The notes below the pieces were generated by a model, which had not been told where the DNA came from, did not search any database, and worked only from the letters and a program-made list of their open reading frames with translations. Of a DNA stretch of 64,000 nt, positions 39,291-52,929 are shown piece after piece. Where the stretch lies: contig CM041091.1 of NCBI GenBank assembly GCA_023079485.1, positions 35,397,093 to 35,461,092 of the forward strand, given 5' to 3'. A program made the position numbers and the translations under genes. Source of the stretch: Archilochus colubris. Lineage: Eukaryota > Chordata > Aves > Apodiformes > Trochilidae. Position 1 is the stretch's first letter. Every line of letters begins with the position of its first letter.

Positions 39291-42058
39291 CTTTTTAAGG
39301 AAAGTAAGCAGAGAAGCAGGAGAAACCGAGGAGGTAACGAAAGCATCTGAGAGAAATAGATGTAAGCAAGCATTTAATCATAGTCTGTTAGGAGCACTGG
39401 GATTAGCAAGAAGGCACCAGTAGTTTATTTTCAACAGACAAGGTAATGGGTTTAATCAAATATAATGGAAAATACCTGAGCAGGATCTAAATGACCTTGA
39501 GAGTTCATGGAAAACTGCTCATGTCTAGTTCCATATGTGGCTCTTGGCCCAATTGCCACTGTTTGCATTGCAGGCCTTCCCCATTAGCCTCTCCATCACA
39601 CTTCAATAGGTTCTGTTTGTGGTTGCCTCAATCACTTTGCCACCCTCTTAGACAAGAAGTTTGACATGCAACAGGCACAGATATAAAAATGTAGGCAGCA
39701 ACAGGGTGATACGAAAATTAGTATTCCTGGAAAAATGGATAATTAATATTACAGCCTGATTCATCTTAATTTCATTTGGAGGAGGAATTAATTAATCTTA
39801 ATAGGACCACAGAGGCATTACAAATGTTTTCTTTCCATCAAGAGAAGTCTTCATTGAACAATGTTTAATCCATCATTCTCATAAAACACAGGATGTCAGC
39901 AATATTTCTCACTGGCCGTGACACTGTTATTTTCCAGCTCCTTGCAATTATTTTCTGTTAAGGGCCAGATTTTGTTTGGTTTATTAATATGAGTACTCCC
40001 ACGACTGTGGAAAAAGCTATTTTCTTGAACAAGGCATTGGTTATGACCTTTTGCACATACAAACAAATATTTTTTGCAAATGTTTACTGTATCTCCAGCA
40101 TTAATAGTCCCTGTTTCCAGTGACATGGTCTCTTTGTGAAAGGTTCCCACCTTTGATACAAACAATCAATGGGAGTTTTCACATTAAAACATCAGTAATG
40201 CCTTTCAGGAGGAGGAAACCTTTTCTAACAACAAACACACTTATAAAGGAGTGGTTTGATGGGATCTTCAGTGAGATGGGGTGACGTGTCTAAGCATAAG
40301 TAGGTCCAGCATTCACATATGCTTTGAGTCTTTCTGGTACTCCTCTACCATTATTCCAACCACACCATGGTTCCCACAGATGCAGGGCAGAAAAGTCTGT
40401 TCACAGTCTAGCTGGAGGAGTAAAATGCATATTCATCAGCTAAAACCTTTTCTGTTTAATTTTGACCTCAGTGAAAATTATTATCCAAGAAAACAGAGAG
40501 AGGAACATTAACAATAATTTTCATCTCAATTATTGAGAAATATAATTTGTAAATGATTACTGAAAAGATTTTTAGAAAATTTATGATAATGGTCTTTATT
40601 ACAATACTTCATATTATAAATTGTACTATTCTTTCTCTTTATTACATTTACACTGAAGCCTCCTTCGTTTGTCACAAAGTTAAAATCTGTAAGAGAATTT
40701 AAGAGCCTTTCAGTATTTTGGCACAGCAGTTTTAGCTCAGCTATCATCTAGATATTAATGTAGTCATCTCTCTTTAGTCTCAATGAATTGCTATAAAAAT
40801 GTCAAACAGTTAGATTAAATTGGCCAACATAGCATGGTTTGATTGAGTACAGATGTGGGCCATGTCCCTTGGAATCATACTGATAAAGAAGCAGAAAGGC
40901 TTGTAGAACTCCAGTTCAAATTTATTCCAATATACGTACCATTTAGGTTTCTAATCTCTGTACTTAAAATACTAATAACCAAAAAATGTTAAATAGATAT
41001 TTTCAGCTGGAATAGAAGTCAATGTCATTCAGGACAAATACTAATGAACTCTGTTGGAGAAGAAAAAAATACCTACAAAAATAGCACATAGGCCAGTGTG
41101 CTGGTACATAGTCATTGCTCCATTGCACCGATGTGATTATACCAAAGGAGCAAAATTAACATCTGTTTTATGTATGGGATAGTGCATCTTAAATTCTGCT
41201 TCTGCCTGGATCAGAACATGTAACAGATTTTGTTTCAGGAAAACAACCAGTGCGTAAATACTTGACAGAGATACCTGGTTACTAATGTCTCAGTGTTGGC
41301 CGCTATGCCATTTTGGAAGTCAGTAAGACTGCAGGCTTCCCTTTTTCTGCATGTACAATGTGAGCATCACTCTTGAGATGGAAAAATGCAGAATGTTTTA
41401 GCTAGGAGAAACTATTTAGATAATGAGAACTAACAATGTATAGCCAAGCATTAGACAGAAACCACCTGGCCTTGGCCTGCAAGGTCTACTCCTCAGGTAA
41501 GAACCCATCTTAACTGGCTTTGTGATCACTGATGTGTATGACTCAGATTTTTGTGCCAAAGGTAAAAAGTTCATTGCAAGGAAGACTCAGAGCCTTAATC
41601 CTGAAAGCTCCTGCCTACAATTACCAGGTAGTAGTGTGCATGCTGAGATGGGTGGAGACATGTTAATAGCTGATCTGAATAACTTCACTTCTTTTATGCA
41701 TATGCATGTTTCTGTAATACATACCTCTAACTTTGAGTAATAAACAGTCGCTTGCGTGTGCGAGAATTAGGAGTAGAGATCCCTCTTGCACCCGGTGCCA
41801 TAATAAACATACGTGCTTTATAACCTCCTGTGGGTTGCAGTTTGTTTCCGCATGTCACTTTCATGGAATGCACAGAAAAGTGCAAAGCTGAAACACCTTT
41901 CAGCTATCTGTTGTCCATGTAATCACATGCTAAAACTGTGCTGTAATAACTTAAAAGCTGAAGAGTTTCTGTCACACATAAGGAAGAAAATCAGAACGTG
42001 TTTGTTTACTTTTGTTGGGGCAGACACGTAACAGGCAAAGCATACTGACAGTCTATCT

Positions 42059-42205
42059 CCATGGTATGGTATGGTATGGTATGGTATGGTATGGTATGGT
42101 ATTATGGTATGGTATGGTATGGTATGGTATGGTATGGTATGGTATGGTATGGTATGGCATGGCACGGCACGGCATGGCACGGCACGGCATGGCATGGCAT
42201 GGTAT
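42059..42205. repeat. (GGTAT)n pentanucleotide microsatellite
   Basis: About 29 tandem pentamers, interrupted once near 42100. The first two thirds are pure GGTAT; the last third drifts to GGCAT and GGCAC. Period 5 keeps all frames open, giving spurious MVWYG and HTIPY repeats. It lies about 520 bp upstream of the TCTN3 start codon. Confidence 0.97.
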
Positions 42206-42479
42206 TCATCAGCTGAGGATCTACTCCAGCAAATCTTTATCCATATGCACCTGAGCTGGTATGGTCTTAATCAGCAGCAAGCATGTACCTGTGTCAGGTT
42301 ACAGACTTACAGGCTAATCATCATAAACACAAAGACCCCGAGGAAGGAATTCAGTAACTTGAGCAGGGTAAGGAGAAGCAAGTTGCTATTCTTAAGTCTT
42401 TCAGAGAAGGGCGATCACCCTGTTGCCTTGGGATGAAATGCACCGAGATGGATCGAGGAAACAACTTCTGATGACTATT

Positions 42480-43170
42480 ACTACCGGGGCCGCCACCTTC
42501 GCATCCGGGGCTAACGCCTCCGGCTCCCGGCCGCCGCTAAACTCCTCCCACGCAGCGTCTTCCCGGGCTCCCAGCAGGAGCCCCGAGCTGCCTCCCGCCG
42601 CGCCGCCGGCAGCAGCAGGGAGGGCGGAGAACGGCGAGAAGCCGCAGACCTGGTCCGCGCATGCGCCTGGGGCCGTACCGCTCTCCCGGGCCGGGGCCCG
42701 CGTTCCGTAGCGACACGGGGAGGCGATGCCGAGGGTTGGGGGGTGGCTGCTGGCCTTGCAGCTGGTGGGGCTGGCCGTCTGCAGCGTCGGCACTCCGTCT
42801 GCCGCCGGGATGGCTGCGGGGGCCGCGCACCGTGCTGCTCCCCGAGGAGCCTCTCGCCGAGCCCCCGCTGCCAGCGCGCGGCGGGCCGAGCCTCGGGTCT
42901 TTGCCGCTGGTCCCCGCCGGGCCGGTCTCGCCCCGCCGCTCCTCCACCGGACCCCGCGAGCCGCCCCCCACGGCTTCCCCGACCGCCGCTCCCGAGCCGA
43001 CGCCTGCGGCCTGCGCGATATCGGCAGCAGCAGGTGGGCGGGGGCCTGGAGGTGAAAGCTTGGGTGAGGTGCGGTCCTGAGCGGGGCTGGGAGGAGCTGG
43101 CCTACGCGGACACGGAGTTTCTTCGCCTCTTTCTGCTTCGCGGGGTTTCAGAGTGATTTCTAAATATACG
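42480..43170 (+). promoter_or_regulatory. TCTN3: TCTN3 CpG-island promoter
   Basis: CpG-dense GC-rich DNA starts abruptly near 42480 and covers TCTN3 exon 1. No TATA box is apparent; a CpG-type promoter is inferred. The 213-residue antisense frame across it is a composition artefact. Confidence 0.6.
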
Positions 43171-46100
43171 AGTATCAACCAAGTTACTGCATTGATGAGC
43201 GGGGCTTTCTGTACATATTAATGCAAATTGCACAGTCACTCGTGTAAGATGATGAAAACTAATAATGTGTTGCTGACATTTAGCAATGTAAGATGGCCTT
43301 TTCTTTTCAGATCTGTGCGTCTAGTGTGTGTAGAAAGATCACTCATGTTCAGAAATAACACCCCTTATCCTACTCATACCATTGCTATTTCTGGTGGGCA
43401 TGACTTGCTGTTCTGTGTGCAGCTGGATGATCGTAAGTAAGCTTTCCACACAATTTATAGATTAACTCTGCTCAGGAAATCTTTTTAAATAGTCATATAT
43501 TATAGTTGTTAATTATTTGGCCTGTGAAAATTCCAGGGAGACCTCAGTGAACCAGGGTCTCCGCACCAAAGACAGAATAAAATTGTTGCACTCAGGTTAA
43601 GTGGAGGGTCTGGCTAACAAATCATCCTTCATCAATTGCTTCTGTATCTGAGGTACCTCATTCGGTTTGCTGCATTAGAGCAGCAAAACCAGGGTGCTGT
43701 TTCAAATACACTACTATTATCCTGTTAAGAAAATGGTTTCTTATCGTTTCTTGGATTCTTTATTTCATGTTTTCATGCTTTCTGCTGGCAATGATTTTTC
43801 TCTAGTAATCATTTACCCTTGTTGGGCATGCTGCTAACACTTTTTAGTGGCTGATTTGACTGCTTGACTAACACTGTATTCAGATACAGACCAGCTTTTA
43901 TTTATGCTTGGTGCTCTGTACTTCAGAGGATCAGCTCTGTTCTCGAACAGCAGAATTATTTTTGTTTGGTTTTTGTTCTCCTCACCCCGCCCAACATACT
44001 AGACAACCTAAATTCTTTTCGGTATTACTGTAATCGAGGATACTGTCACTGACTCCTGTGCATGATCTATAGCATGATCTATAATCTTCAAATCTTGAAA
44101 GATGTTTTTATCTGAGTACTTGAAAAAATTTCTTGTTCAAAGAAGTTCCTTAGGATGAGCCTTTGTAGTATGTCCTTAATAATATGCTATTTTATGATGC
44201 AGTGTTTTAGCAGTAATAATTTAAAACAACATTGTATTGATTCTGAAAACTAGTGGGTGAGGAAGGCATCACTCTGCCATACCAACAGGAAGTGTGGAGT
44301 TTTTAAGATATCTTTTCTTGTCACGGTTTAACACTGGCCTGGCAATTAAACCATGACAGATGCTCTCTATTAATCCCCCTCTCCTCCCTGATAAAGAAAG
44401 GAGAGAGAATTAGGGAGAGAGACTTACGGGTTGGAAACTAAACTGCACAACTTTAATGAAACAGTAATGATAAATAGGAAAAATTACTAAATATATACAA
44501 ATATACAGGAAAATTGATACCACGTTCCTTCCCCCTTCCTGCCAATAACTCTCACGTCACCACCGAGGCTGCAGGGCAGCCCTGGGAAAGTCCAGGCTGG
44601 ACTCCTGGGGTCAGGAGCAGTCAGGAGCTGGAGGCAGGAACACACAGATTCTGGCTGGCATGGATCAGGACCACAGGCAGACGAATGGACGGAATCCCTC
44701 CAGGATGCTGAAGCAAACAGGGACAGGAGAAAAAGGGGAAGCAGGAAGGGGTTTGACCCTCGTGATCCCTCAAATTTATACCGAATATGATGTGTATGGG
44801 ATGGAATACTCTGGTCAGTTTTGGCCATCTGTCTTGTCTGTTCCTCAGAACTGAGGAGAGTCCTTGGTTCTGCGTACCAGTCTCTAGAAGTAACTATAAG
44901 CGCGAAGTGTTATCAGTCCTAGAAGCAGACACTGTCTGAGAAACTTGCTGTTAATTGCAGGAAGTGCAGCTACTTACAAGAGACTTAGCTGAAAGCAAAA
45001 GTACAAGACAGAAAATTACCTTTATCCTGGCCCAAACCAGGACAATTCCCTATTCATACTCACTCTGAATGCATTTAATGTTTATTTTAGTGGACTCACA
45101 TATCAGCAGTGTTTTGTCATTAAAAAGTTATGTGATGCCTAATTTGGGCATCTTGCAGAAATTAGAGCACATATTAGGATAGTTGTCTTAAACAGTTTTC
45201 AAGCTTTTTTGAAAGACACATTTGTGTATAAATACCTGTTCTCCATGAAATAGTACAAACGAATACTCATTACAGCATCCTGTTCTTAGCTCCTATGAGC
45301 ACGCTAGCAGTGCTACTATGGATTGATTAATACAAGGTACTATCTAGCTTATAATTACTGAAATTGTTCTTTTTAAATATTGGCACAGTATTTACTTCTT
45401 TATTAGATCTATCTTTTCTATGAGTTTCATATTGTCAGATTTTTAATTATTTTTATTTTCTCCAACCTTTAGCAAAGCTGAACTATTTCATACAGCCACA
45501 GGATATAAAAGAATCTGAGTTTTTAAAGTTCTTAAAGAAGTATGGCAGACACTTTTTCTTAGCATCATCACAAGTCCAGCCATCATTCTCTTCCTTTTAC
45601 CGGGTGAGTTGAAAGAAAACAGCTGTCAGTTCACAGGTACGTTTTTACTAAAGCTGTCTGTTAAGAAATTGAATGACAAAAGATTGAAAAATTCTTATTT
45701 TTCTACCTATAATCTTTCTTATCTCTCAATTCTTTTCCTTCTTTTTTGCGTAAAAAGTTTCTGATTATTTTTCTTGTGTTTAAAAGTTTGGACAATCCTT
45801 TGGACAAAACTGGCTGTAGACTGAGGAGAAGTGTTAAGTTTGCCTCTGTGCCCTGATGTCATCACCTTGCATTTTGTGATTTCTCCAAACTATCTTTTCA
45901 GGCTGGTGATCCAATCCTAATTTACTTCGATTCATCGTCTGTACTGAGCACGCTAAGACAGCCAATAGAAATGGGAGCTGGTGGACTTTGTGTTGATGGA
46001 AATCCTGCTGGTTAGTAAAGGCAGAAGAATGTCTTAGGATGCTTTGCTTCTCTTTTTATCTGATGTTATATCTTAACTCAGGCTTCCTGGAGAGTAGAAG

Positions 46101-49100
46101 CACAAGCTGTACTCGATTTTTTGCCAATTTGAGCAAGAGCTGCACTACTGACCCTGCCCTAGATGCTGCCTCCTACTACCGTGACTTCTCTGTGCTAAAG
46201 GTGTGTGTCCTCTTGCCCCCTTTGCTCAGTGTCTTTCTTGCTTGATGTTCCATTGCACCTTCAGCTGACTGGAAAACTAAAGGTCATCTGGTGTGTCATC
46301 CCTGATCACGTTTTTGAAAGTTTGTCAAAGTATTTCTATCTGTTCCTTCAACTTGATCAACCAAGCAGTGCATGTTACTGGTAAAGAATGAGGGTTTGTT
46401 TTACATAGTATGTTACTTCTAAAATTGTTCCGAAGGCCAGTTATCAGTATTAGTTTTATTTACATTTATGGATTGAATTCCATATCAATTTCTCTGTTAT
46501 TTATCCTGGCAGTAATTTAGTCAATTTAGTGTTCTGGGTTCATCATGTTGGTCTTACTGAATTTTATAATGAAGATATCTCCTGTTGCCTTCTAGAGTTT
46601 TTCTGGTGCTCCAGGATAAAAAAGTGTAAATATTAACACCCAATTAAGATTAGTGACTCTGTTTGCCCTTTTATTGGAAATATAAATCTATATAACTTTT
46701 ATATAATGTCAGAGAGTCTTGTGATAAAATTTAACTTGTGTTTTCAGGGTACATTTTGTCACTGTGCCCAAAACTTAATTTTTCCTTAAATGGAAGCTGA
46801 AGTAATTACCGGGTACCAGAAGGGGGAGCTCCAGGCATGGATCAGAAATGCTGACATTTTAAAGTATGTGCCTTCTGCAGGTCATTAGCTGGGACAGGAT
46901 TAGATTTATTTTCTGATGTTCTAAAAATGCTTTCTCCGGATTATTTCTGTGCTTTCTAGATCACAGATGGATGACAATTTTTACACCTCTGAAATAAACA
47001 AAATAGTTTTTGTCAATATAGTATGTAGGCTCCGTTTAGTGATGTTTTTGTTACTATAGGCACTCGCAGACCCATGCGAAAATATGGTTTTTGCTGTTAT
47101 ATTTTGGCTTGTTTTTTTTTTTTCCCAGGTCCCAGTTAATGATGCCGTTATGCAGTCCATGAAGGTTAGTCTGTATTGCCAATGAAAATTATTTTTGCTT
47201 CTGAAATAAGATGTATTTGGAAACTTAGACATCATAGTAATGCCCATGGGTTGGGAACTTGGGAAAATGGTAATGTTCTTTGTCTGAGACAAGATTTTCT
47301 TTGGACAGAAGTTGTGACACTGTAGAAAAAAGTAGGCAGATAAGGAAAGAAGTACTTTTAAATGAATGGGCATAGATAGGGCTGAAGTCAGTGAGGTAGC
47401 TTGTTTTCTTACAAAAATTGGGCATCTGGAGCAGCATTATGTGTCCCCAGATCACAGCTATGGTCGGAAGGTAAATCTGGCTTGAATGGAAAAGAGTAAG
47501 AAAGGTGCATTCCTTTTAAACAATTACTAATTGTTAATATGTTTACTGTCTCCAGGTGAAGGTCACCCCAGTTGCACCACCTGGAGCTCCTCACATGAAA
47601 GACAACTCATGTAACAATGTTGTTTCTGAGGTATCTGAATCTTCTTCCTTTCAGGCAGCTGAACATTAGTTTACAGTCATTGCCCTACTACCTGTCTCTG
47701 CCTCTGAATCTTCTCTGAATTGGACTTTCAGGTGATATATGAGATAGAATTCAGTGGCACACGTGGGATACAGAGTGTTTCTGTCCGATTCAAAGTGAGC
47801 AACATCTCTGGGAACTTGGGATCCTCTCTGCAGCAGCACTTCACTTTGCATTTCAGGGTTGGTGCCCCCATCCTCCCTAGGCTCTTAATAAATTTGTAGT
47901 CTGTAGTTTGTCACCCGGTCTTGTATAGGTGAGATGTGAAAAGATAGAGCAGTGTCCCTGTGGTACCAGAACCCTAGGACACAGCTGATGGTTGAAGGAA
48001 GGAGGGGACACTGGTCTCAGGTAAAACAAAAATTCAGGCTTGATGTCAGCATGCAGTCTCACACTGCATGAGTTTGAAGGGGCTGAATATTTTTATCCTA
48101 CCAGTTTTTGCTGTTGTGATTTCGTTTGGGGGGTTTTTATATGGATGAATAAGGGGAGAGGATAAGATTGGGTTACAAGCATAGTCTTGTGAGAAAAAGG
48201 TTGAAGCTGCTGCTGTAACTGAGGTGTCAGTGTTTGTGAAAAAGTCTAGGTACTTATTTTATTTTGCCCATGCAGTGGGGAAAAAAGATAAGTGTGGAAA
48301 GTGTGGAAATCTGGGAAATACTAATGAGTATAAAACAATTTAGAAGTGTAATCTGCCACTGAGAATTGGGGTCAAGGCAGGGTTTGTTCTGCAGATCTTC
48401 TGTAGAATTGCCCAGACTGTTCCACTTCCTGGGAGAAAAATTCTGAGCAATAGGAATGCATTGTCTCAAGAATTGTCCTGCTAGTATCCACATATCAGGG
48501 CACTGACATTTATTTTTGCACCTTTTGGACTGCAAGGTAAGAAAGAGTATTTGAAACCTAGTAACAGAGGCTTTAGAAGTGCATGTACATTCAGTTATTA
48601 AAAAAATGGGTTGCATTTACATTTTTGAAAATTTGAATTTGGTCTTCTGAGATGAATGGATCTTATTAGTGCTAATGTTTCCCTCTTCCTTTCTTTCTTC
48701 CCTTTACCTCTTTGTAGACCAGGGCCCTTTCTCATATATTGCCTAGAAGCGGAAACCCTGGCTATATCACCGGAGCACCACTGTTGATTGCAAACAGTGG
48801 TGCTGTGCAGCATGTATCCTTTTTGTGTTGTCAAGTTTTATTTACCACTGGATTTATTGACTTATGAGACTTATTGACTTTCAAGATTCTACCTTCACCT
48901 GTGAGTGTGTATCTCAGTATTACATTGCAGCCATCAGCAGGCCTTTTGGTCATGACTGTAGACCTTTGTCAAGGATGAGGAGTGAGGGTTGAGAGGACTG
49001 CTAAGTACAAGTTGGGTGTCCTGAATTGTCTACTTATGCTTTTGTTTGGTGTCTTGACTTGCAGTCTGTCAGATGAGCATTCTACACAGTGAAGGTGATG

Positions 49101-51803
49101 GAAGTTGCTCACAGTTCCTCAGACACACAGTACACTTTGGAAGAAATATGAGGACAGGCTGCAAGCTCAGGTAACAGTGCTCTCTGCAGTCACCCTTCCT
49201 GACACATTTGGAAGGTGTGAAGTCACTCAGAGTGTTTTTCCAATAGTCTTTCCTGCAATGCTGTGCGCCTAGATCTGTCCCCAAGGTGGCCAGTGGGTCT
49301 CTGCAGATCTTTTCATATACTCCTAAGAGGACTTGAATATCAGACAGAGAGTGGGCCTCTAAAACAATCTGAACATTGTGCAGGTTTTCTGGGCCATTTT
49401 GAGGCTGTAGTCTGGCTTATGTCTTGGGCAAGAGAAGTTTGTGTTTGAGGAGTGAATTATAATGGAACCTTAAGGAGTTACTGTTTTGATGACTTGAATA
49501 TTTTTTTTGTTGCCAACAAGGCAGATATATGACCATGGATGTGACAAAACGGCTAAAGGATTGTTAATTTTCCTTATCATGCATTACCCTGCCATATTCT
49601 TTTCCCTTCTTCTTGCAGAGAGGATAAAAACTGTATCCATTTCAAACCAATACTTCTGTAATTATTCTGTTCACTCATTACTAGAGCAAAGGAGTGTTTA
49701 CTGTGAAGGAAGTATGTTGATAGCAGTTTCTTTCTGTCCTGGAAAATCACTTTGTCAAAGCTGTTCTCATTTCCAGCCTATCCCAAATACTGGAAGAAAG
49801 TAACTGTAGTTACATCCAGCACAAGTTATACAAGGCTTTTCAGGGGATGGACAGAGCGGAAGACCTTGCTATAACTGGCAGTGCTCATTCAACTCGGGCA
49901 GAAGAATGGACAACCATTCTGATTCAGAACTGCAGTGTGGAGGTAATATAAATGCAGAACAACCACTTCTGCATATTTTTTCTTTCATGTCTTTGTATTG
50001 CTTTGGGAAGGAGCACAGGTGAAAAAGAACCAGCTTCTTTAGCTGGGTTTGCTTTCCTGGAGTGGAGATCCACTGGCTCTCAGGGTCTTAATGCCTGTAA
50101 AATGTCATTTGTACTATGATTCATGTTACTAGGATACTTGCTAAATAAATAAAAGAACCCTGACAGATTTGATATCTCTTCAGTACTGTTCTTGCAGTTT
50201 AAATGGGCAAAAAGAGTTTAATACTGAATCCAGTGTTGTATTACCTGTTTTTCTCATAGCATGCTAGAACTAAGACTACCTGGTTACTTGCTGTAGATTT
50301 CTTACTTTTATTATTACCATTCTTTCTGATTTTCCAGTTTCTAGGGATACTTAGATATTCCCTAAAAAGGTTAAAAGTTTGTGATCCAAGTACTTTTGGA
50401 GAAGATAATTAATAATTTCTCAGAAGATAGTCTAATAGAATGCAAAATCTAAGCTGTAGTGCTGAGACAAATTCTTTTTGGAAATAATAAATATACACAG
50501 GCTATATTTCTGAAACGGGTGGTTGACTTGACCAGAAGTTAAGGGGTTAGTTCCAGAACGACTGATTCAGGTTCTGCGACCTATGCTATCCAAACTATTA
50601 GACTTTGACCGTAATGGTCCTTTTCCACCTTTAAAATACTGTATTAAGATGTTTGGTACGTATTCTGTTTTTAGGCTGTGAATTGCACTTCATGTTGTGT
50701 GGTTCCTATGACCCTGGAGATACAGATACTGTGGACTTGGGTGGGCCTCCTCTCCAATCCACAAGCTCAAATACTGCGTGCACGGTACTTATATCAGTGT
50801 TACCCCATGAAGGTATGGAATTTAAACATACTCCCTCATGTAAAGATCATTAAATGGGTTTCACAGATTATTTACAGACTCATAAACGAAATGGGCTTGA
50901 TGTTAGTGGGCTGAGATTTACTGAACTTCAGCAGTGGTCTGGTTGTAATTGCAAGAGTTTGTATTTAACAGCTCCATAAAGGGAGGTGCCCTGCCGTAAG
51001 TTGTTCAGTCCCATGTTCCATCTTTAACAACTGACCTACCAATCTGTTCTGAAATAATATCCTAAGATGTTAGAAGTAAATTAATTGTTATATTGGGTCC
51101 CTGCTTTAATTTATTGATACGTTCTCAGAAAGATCAAATCTCAACGCAGTTCTGGCTGTTTCTGGCAGCAGTCACCTGTTCAGGTGGGCCAGGTGATTTT
51201 ATCTTACATCAAATATATAATTGTATAAAAAATAAAACTAGCTTTGCTTCTTTTCCAGTAAGAACTGATATGCTTTCCCTCTGAATAATAGAGGGCTTAC
51301 TCTAGCAGAGCTTGAGTCACTGCTTCTGTTCTAGACATCTGTAACTTATGATGCACAGTAGCTACTGGGACCTGTGCCCTTGATTTACCTGCCAAGTATA
51401 AATTTTGGGAAAGAGGAGTTACTGCACTAAAAAAAAAAGTGGCTGTAACACTTAATTCCTGTTATCCTAAAGACATCTTGCTTGCCAGTCATGTACAATG
51501 GGTCTCCATTAGCAAATCGAAGAGGGATGTATCTTTTGTATCAAGCTTGCTAAACTCCTTGTGCTCTCCTTCTTGTTACAGTTCCTAAGCAGTAGCATGG
51601 TACCTTTGACAACTATTGTTACCTTCACTGACATCACAAAATGGCCAGAACCTCCACGAGGCCAGCCCCAAATGCACTGGAAACTCCCATTTGACATCTT
51701 TTACCCATTCAAGGTGGCACTGAATTTGGAAAGAAGTTACAGAGGTGATCTGGCTGGCTATTTTTTGCTGATTTTAATAATATCTAGTATTCTCTGGTTT
51801 TGA
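42726..51803 (+). CDS. TCTN3: Tectonic-3 (TCTN3); exon 1 damaged or misassembled
   Basis: Secreted or membrane-anchored glycoprotein of the tectonic family, acting in the ciliary transition-zone MKS complex and Hedgehog signalling (family knowledge). Exons: 42726-43033, 43311-43432, 45473-45603, 45902-46010, 46082-46200, 47129-47164, 47556-47630, 47732-47857, 48718-48813, 49073-49170, 49777-49942, 50675-50812, 51582-51803; 581 residues (human 607). Phases agree throughout. The start gives a good signal peptide ([13 protein letters not shown]). Matches to human include AGDPIL, GNPGYI, NCTSCC, LLSNPQA and PPRGQP. A hydrophobic tail ([15 protein letters not shown]) ends the protein. In exon 1 the frame after the signal peptide turns Arg/Ala-rich, while a neighbouring frame shows the expected Pro/Ser/Thr-rich linker, and the family's CCC cysteine block is missing. 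Exons 2-13 are certain; the N terminus is not. Confidence 0.9.
44319..45044 (-). mobile_element. Solo LTR, avian ERVL type, in TCTN3 intron 2
   Basis: A 726-bp element with TG...CA ends on the minus strand, beginning TGTCCTGG and ending GTGACA. It has a TATA-like GGTATAAA and an ATTAAA on its own strand. The pattern matches ERVL-type LTRs common in birds. No internal retroviral genes flank it, so it is a solo LTR. No clear target-site duplication was seen. It is antisense to TCTN3. Confidence 0.8.
50520..50645 (+). mobile_element. CR1-like 3' fragment in TCTN3 intron 11
   Basis: Ends with TTAGACTTTGACCGTAATGG followed by CCTTTTCCACC-type sequence, resembling a diverged CR1 3' end. Weak match, called by pattern only. 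Confidence 0.45.
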
Positions 51804-52920
51804 AAAGTCAAATAGATAGGGCTTGTAGTTAAAGTTTGGTAAGTCAACTGATACATTCAGAATGTGGTCCAGATCATAGACTTTTTTCTACAGGTTCATA
51901 TACTGTGCCTATGATACCCATGTGCCTTCTGTTCTTCAATTAAGCCAAATTAATAGCTTCTGTCCTGTGTCCTTTCATGCCCGTATTCTCTGTATGCGCC
52001 ATATGTGAGCCTCACTACAGTGAAACACTAGAGAGATGGTAGGATCAGGAGATGTTGCATCAGTGAGGAACTAGGAGAATGTCAAAATGAATATTCCATG
52101 ATCCCAGAAACCAAGAGTGCGTTCTAAACCCAGGAGTATGGAGAGAGTAGCATAGGTCAGTCCAAGCATTTTGGAACTGCACTCAGTCATGCTGTGTTGG
52201 AGAAACACCTATTTTTTTTCTACATGGAACTGACTGATCGTTTGAAATACAGGAACCCTCCCAGACAGCCTACATTATTGTTAGTAGACATGTCTGACAG
52301 CCACCTTTAACCTGTGCCATGTTACATGACAACCATGTCTCTGTGGCAGTTTTGGACTAATTTTTCTGTATTTCCAAATATATATAGTTAATTGGTACTT
52401 TCATGGTTTTTTTTAATAACTATTTACATTAGCAATAGTAAGAGCAAAGTAATTGTAAACATCTTATCCACTGAAATATAATTGAATTTTCATTGTTTGT
52501 CTGAACAGTCTTCTTTCCTGTTGGTGTTTTTTGTTTGGTTGGGTTTTTTTGTTTGTTTTGTTTTTTCTTGAAGAAACAGGCCCAAATACGTTTTTTCGAG
52601 ATAAGAAGCATTCTCTTATGGCTCCAGATAGGAACTGGATTAAAATTTCTATTGTTTTCTTCAGGCACCAAGTACATGATACACTGTTAACTTTGCCAAA
52701 TTTAAGTGACATTTTACCACTGTAAGGTTTGCAGTGAAAGAAGTGTCTTATATACTGTGCTCCTGATACCTGCCTTCACCTGGCTCAACTTTTTCAGTGT
52801 GCCATTTTATGTCCATGTACCAGACTATGTAAGTATTATCCTGCCACATATTTGCAGTCCTCCTCAGGAGATCGGGTACGATACCCCCCTGGCACTGCAT
52901 GAACTGCGTCACTGATGTCT
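51804..52920. other. TCTN3: TCTN3 3' UTR and intergenic flank
   Basis: AT-rich non-coding DNA after the TCTN3 stop. ATTAAA at 52639-52644 is one possible polyadenylation signal. A T/G-rich low-complexity stretch lies at about 52525-52570. No gene recognised. Confidence 0.4.
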
Positions 52921-52929
52921 CAAAACTTT

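Larger units (their letters stand above)
34760..42480. other. Intergenic region between VA opsin and TCTN3
   Basis: AT-rich DNA with the VA opsin 3' UTR at its start (candidate AATAAA at 35442-35447). A short CR1-like 3' end may lie at about 35465-35510. A probable LTR remnant starts at 38659, and a pentanucleotide microsatellite is at 42060. No other gene was seen. Confidence 0.5.

Noticed and set aside
41923..42436. Frames encoding MVWYG or HTIPY repeats
   Set aside because: They are translations of the GGTAT microsatellite; period 5 leaves every frame open. No flanking gene structure.
42537..43178. 213-codon minus-strand frame rich in P, G and R
   Set aside because: It covers the TCTN3 CpG island antisense. 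Low-complexity composition of GC-rich DNA explains it.
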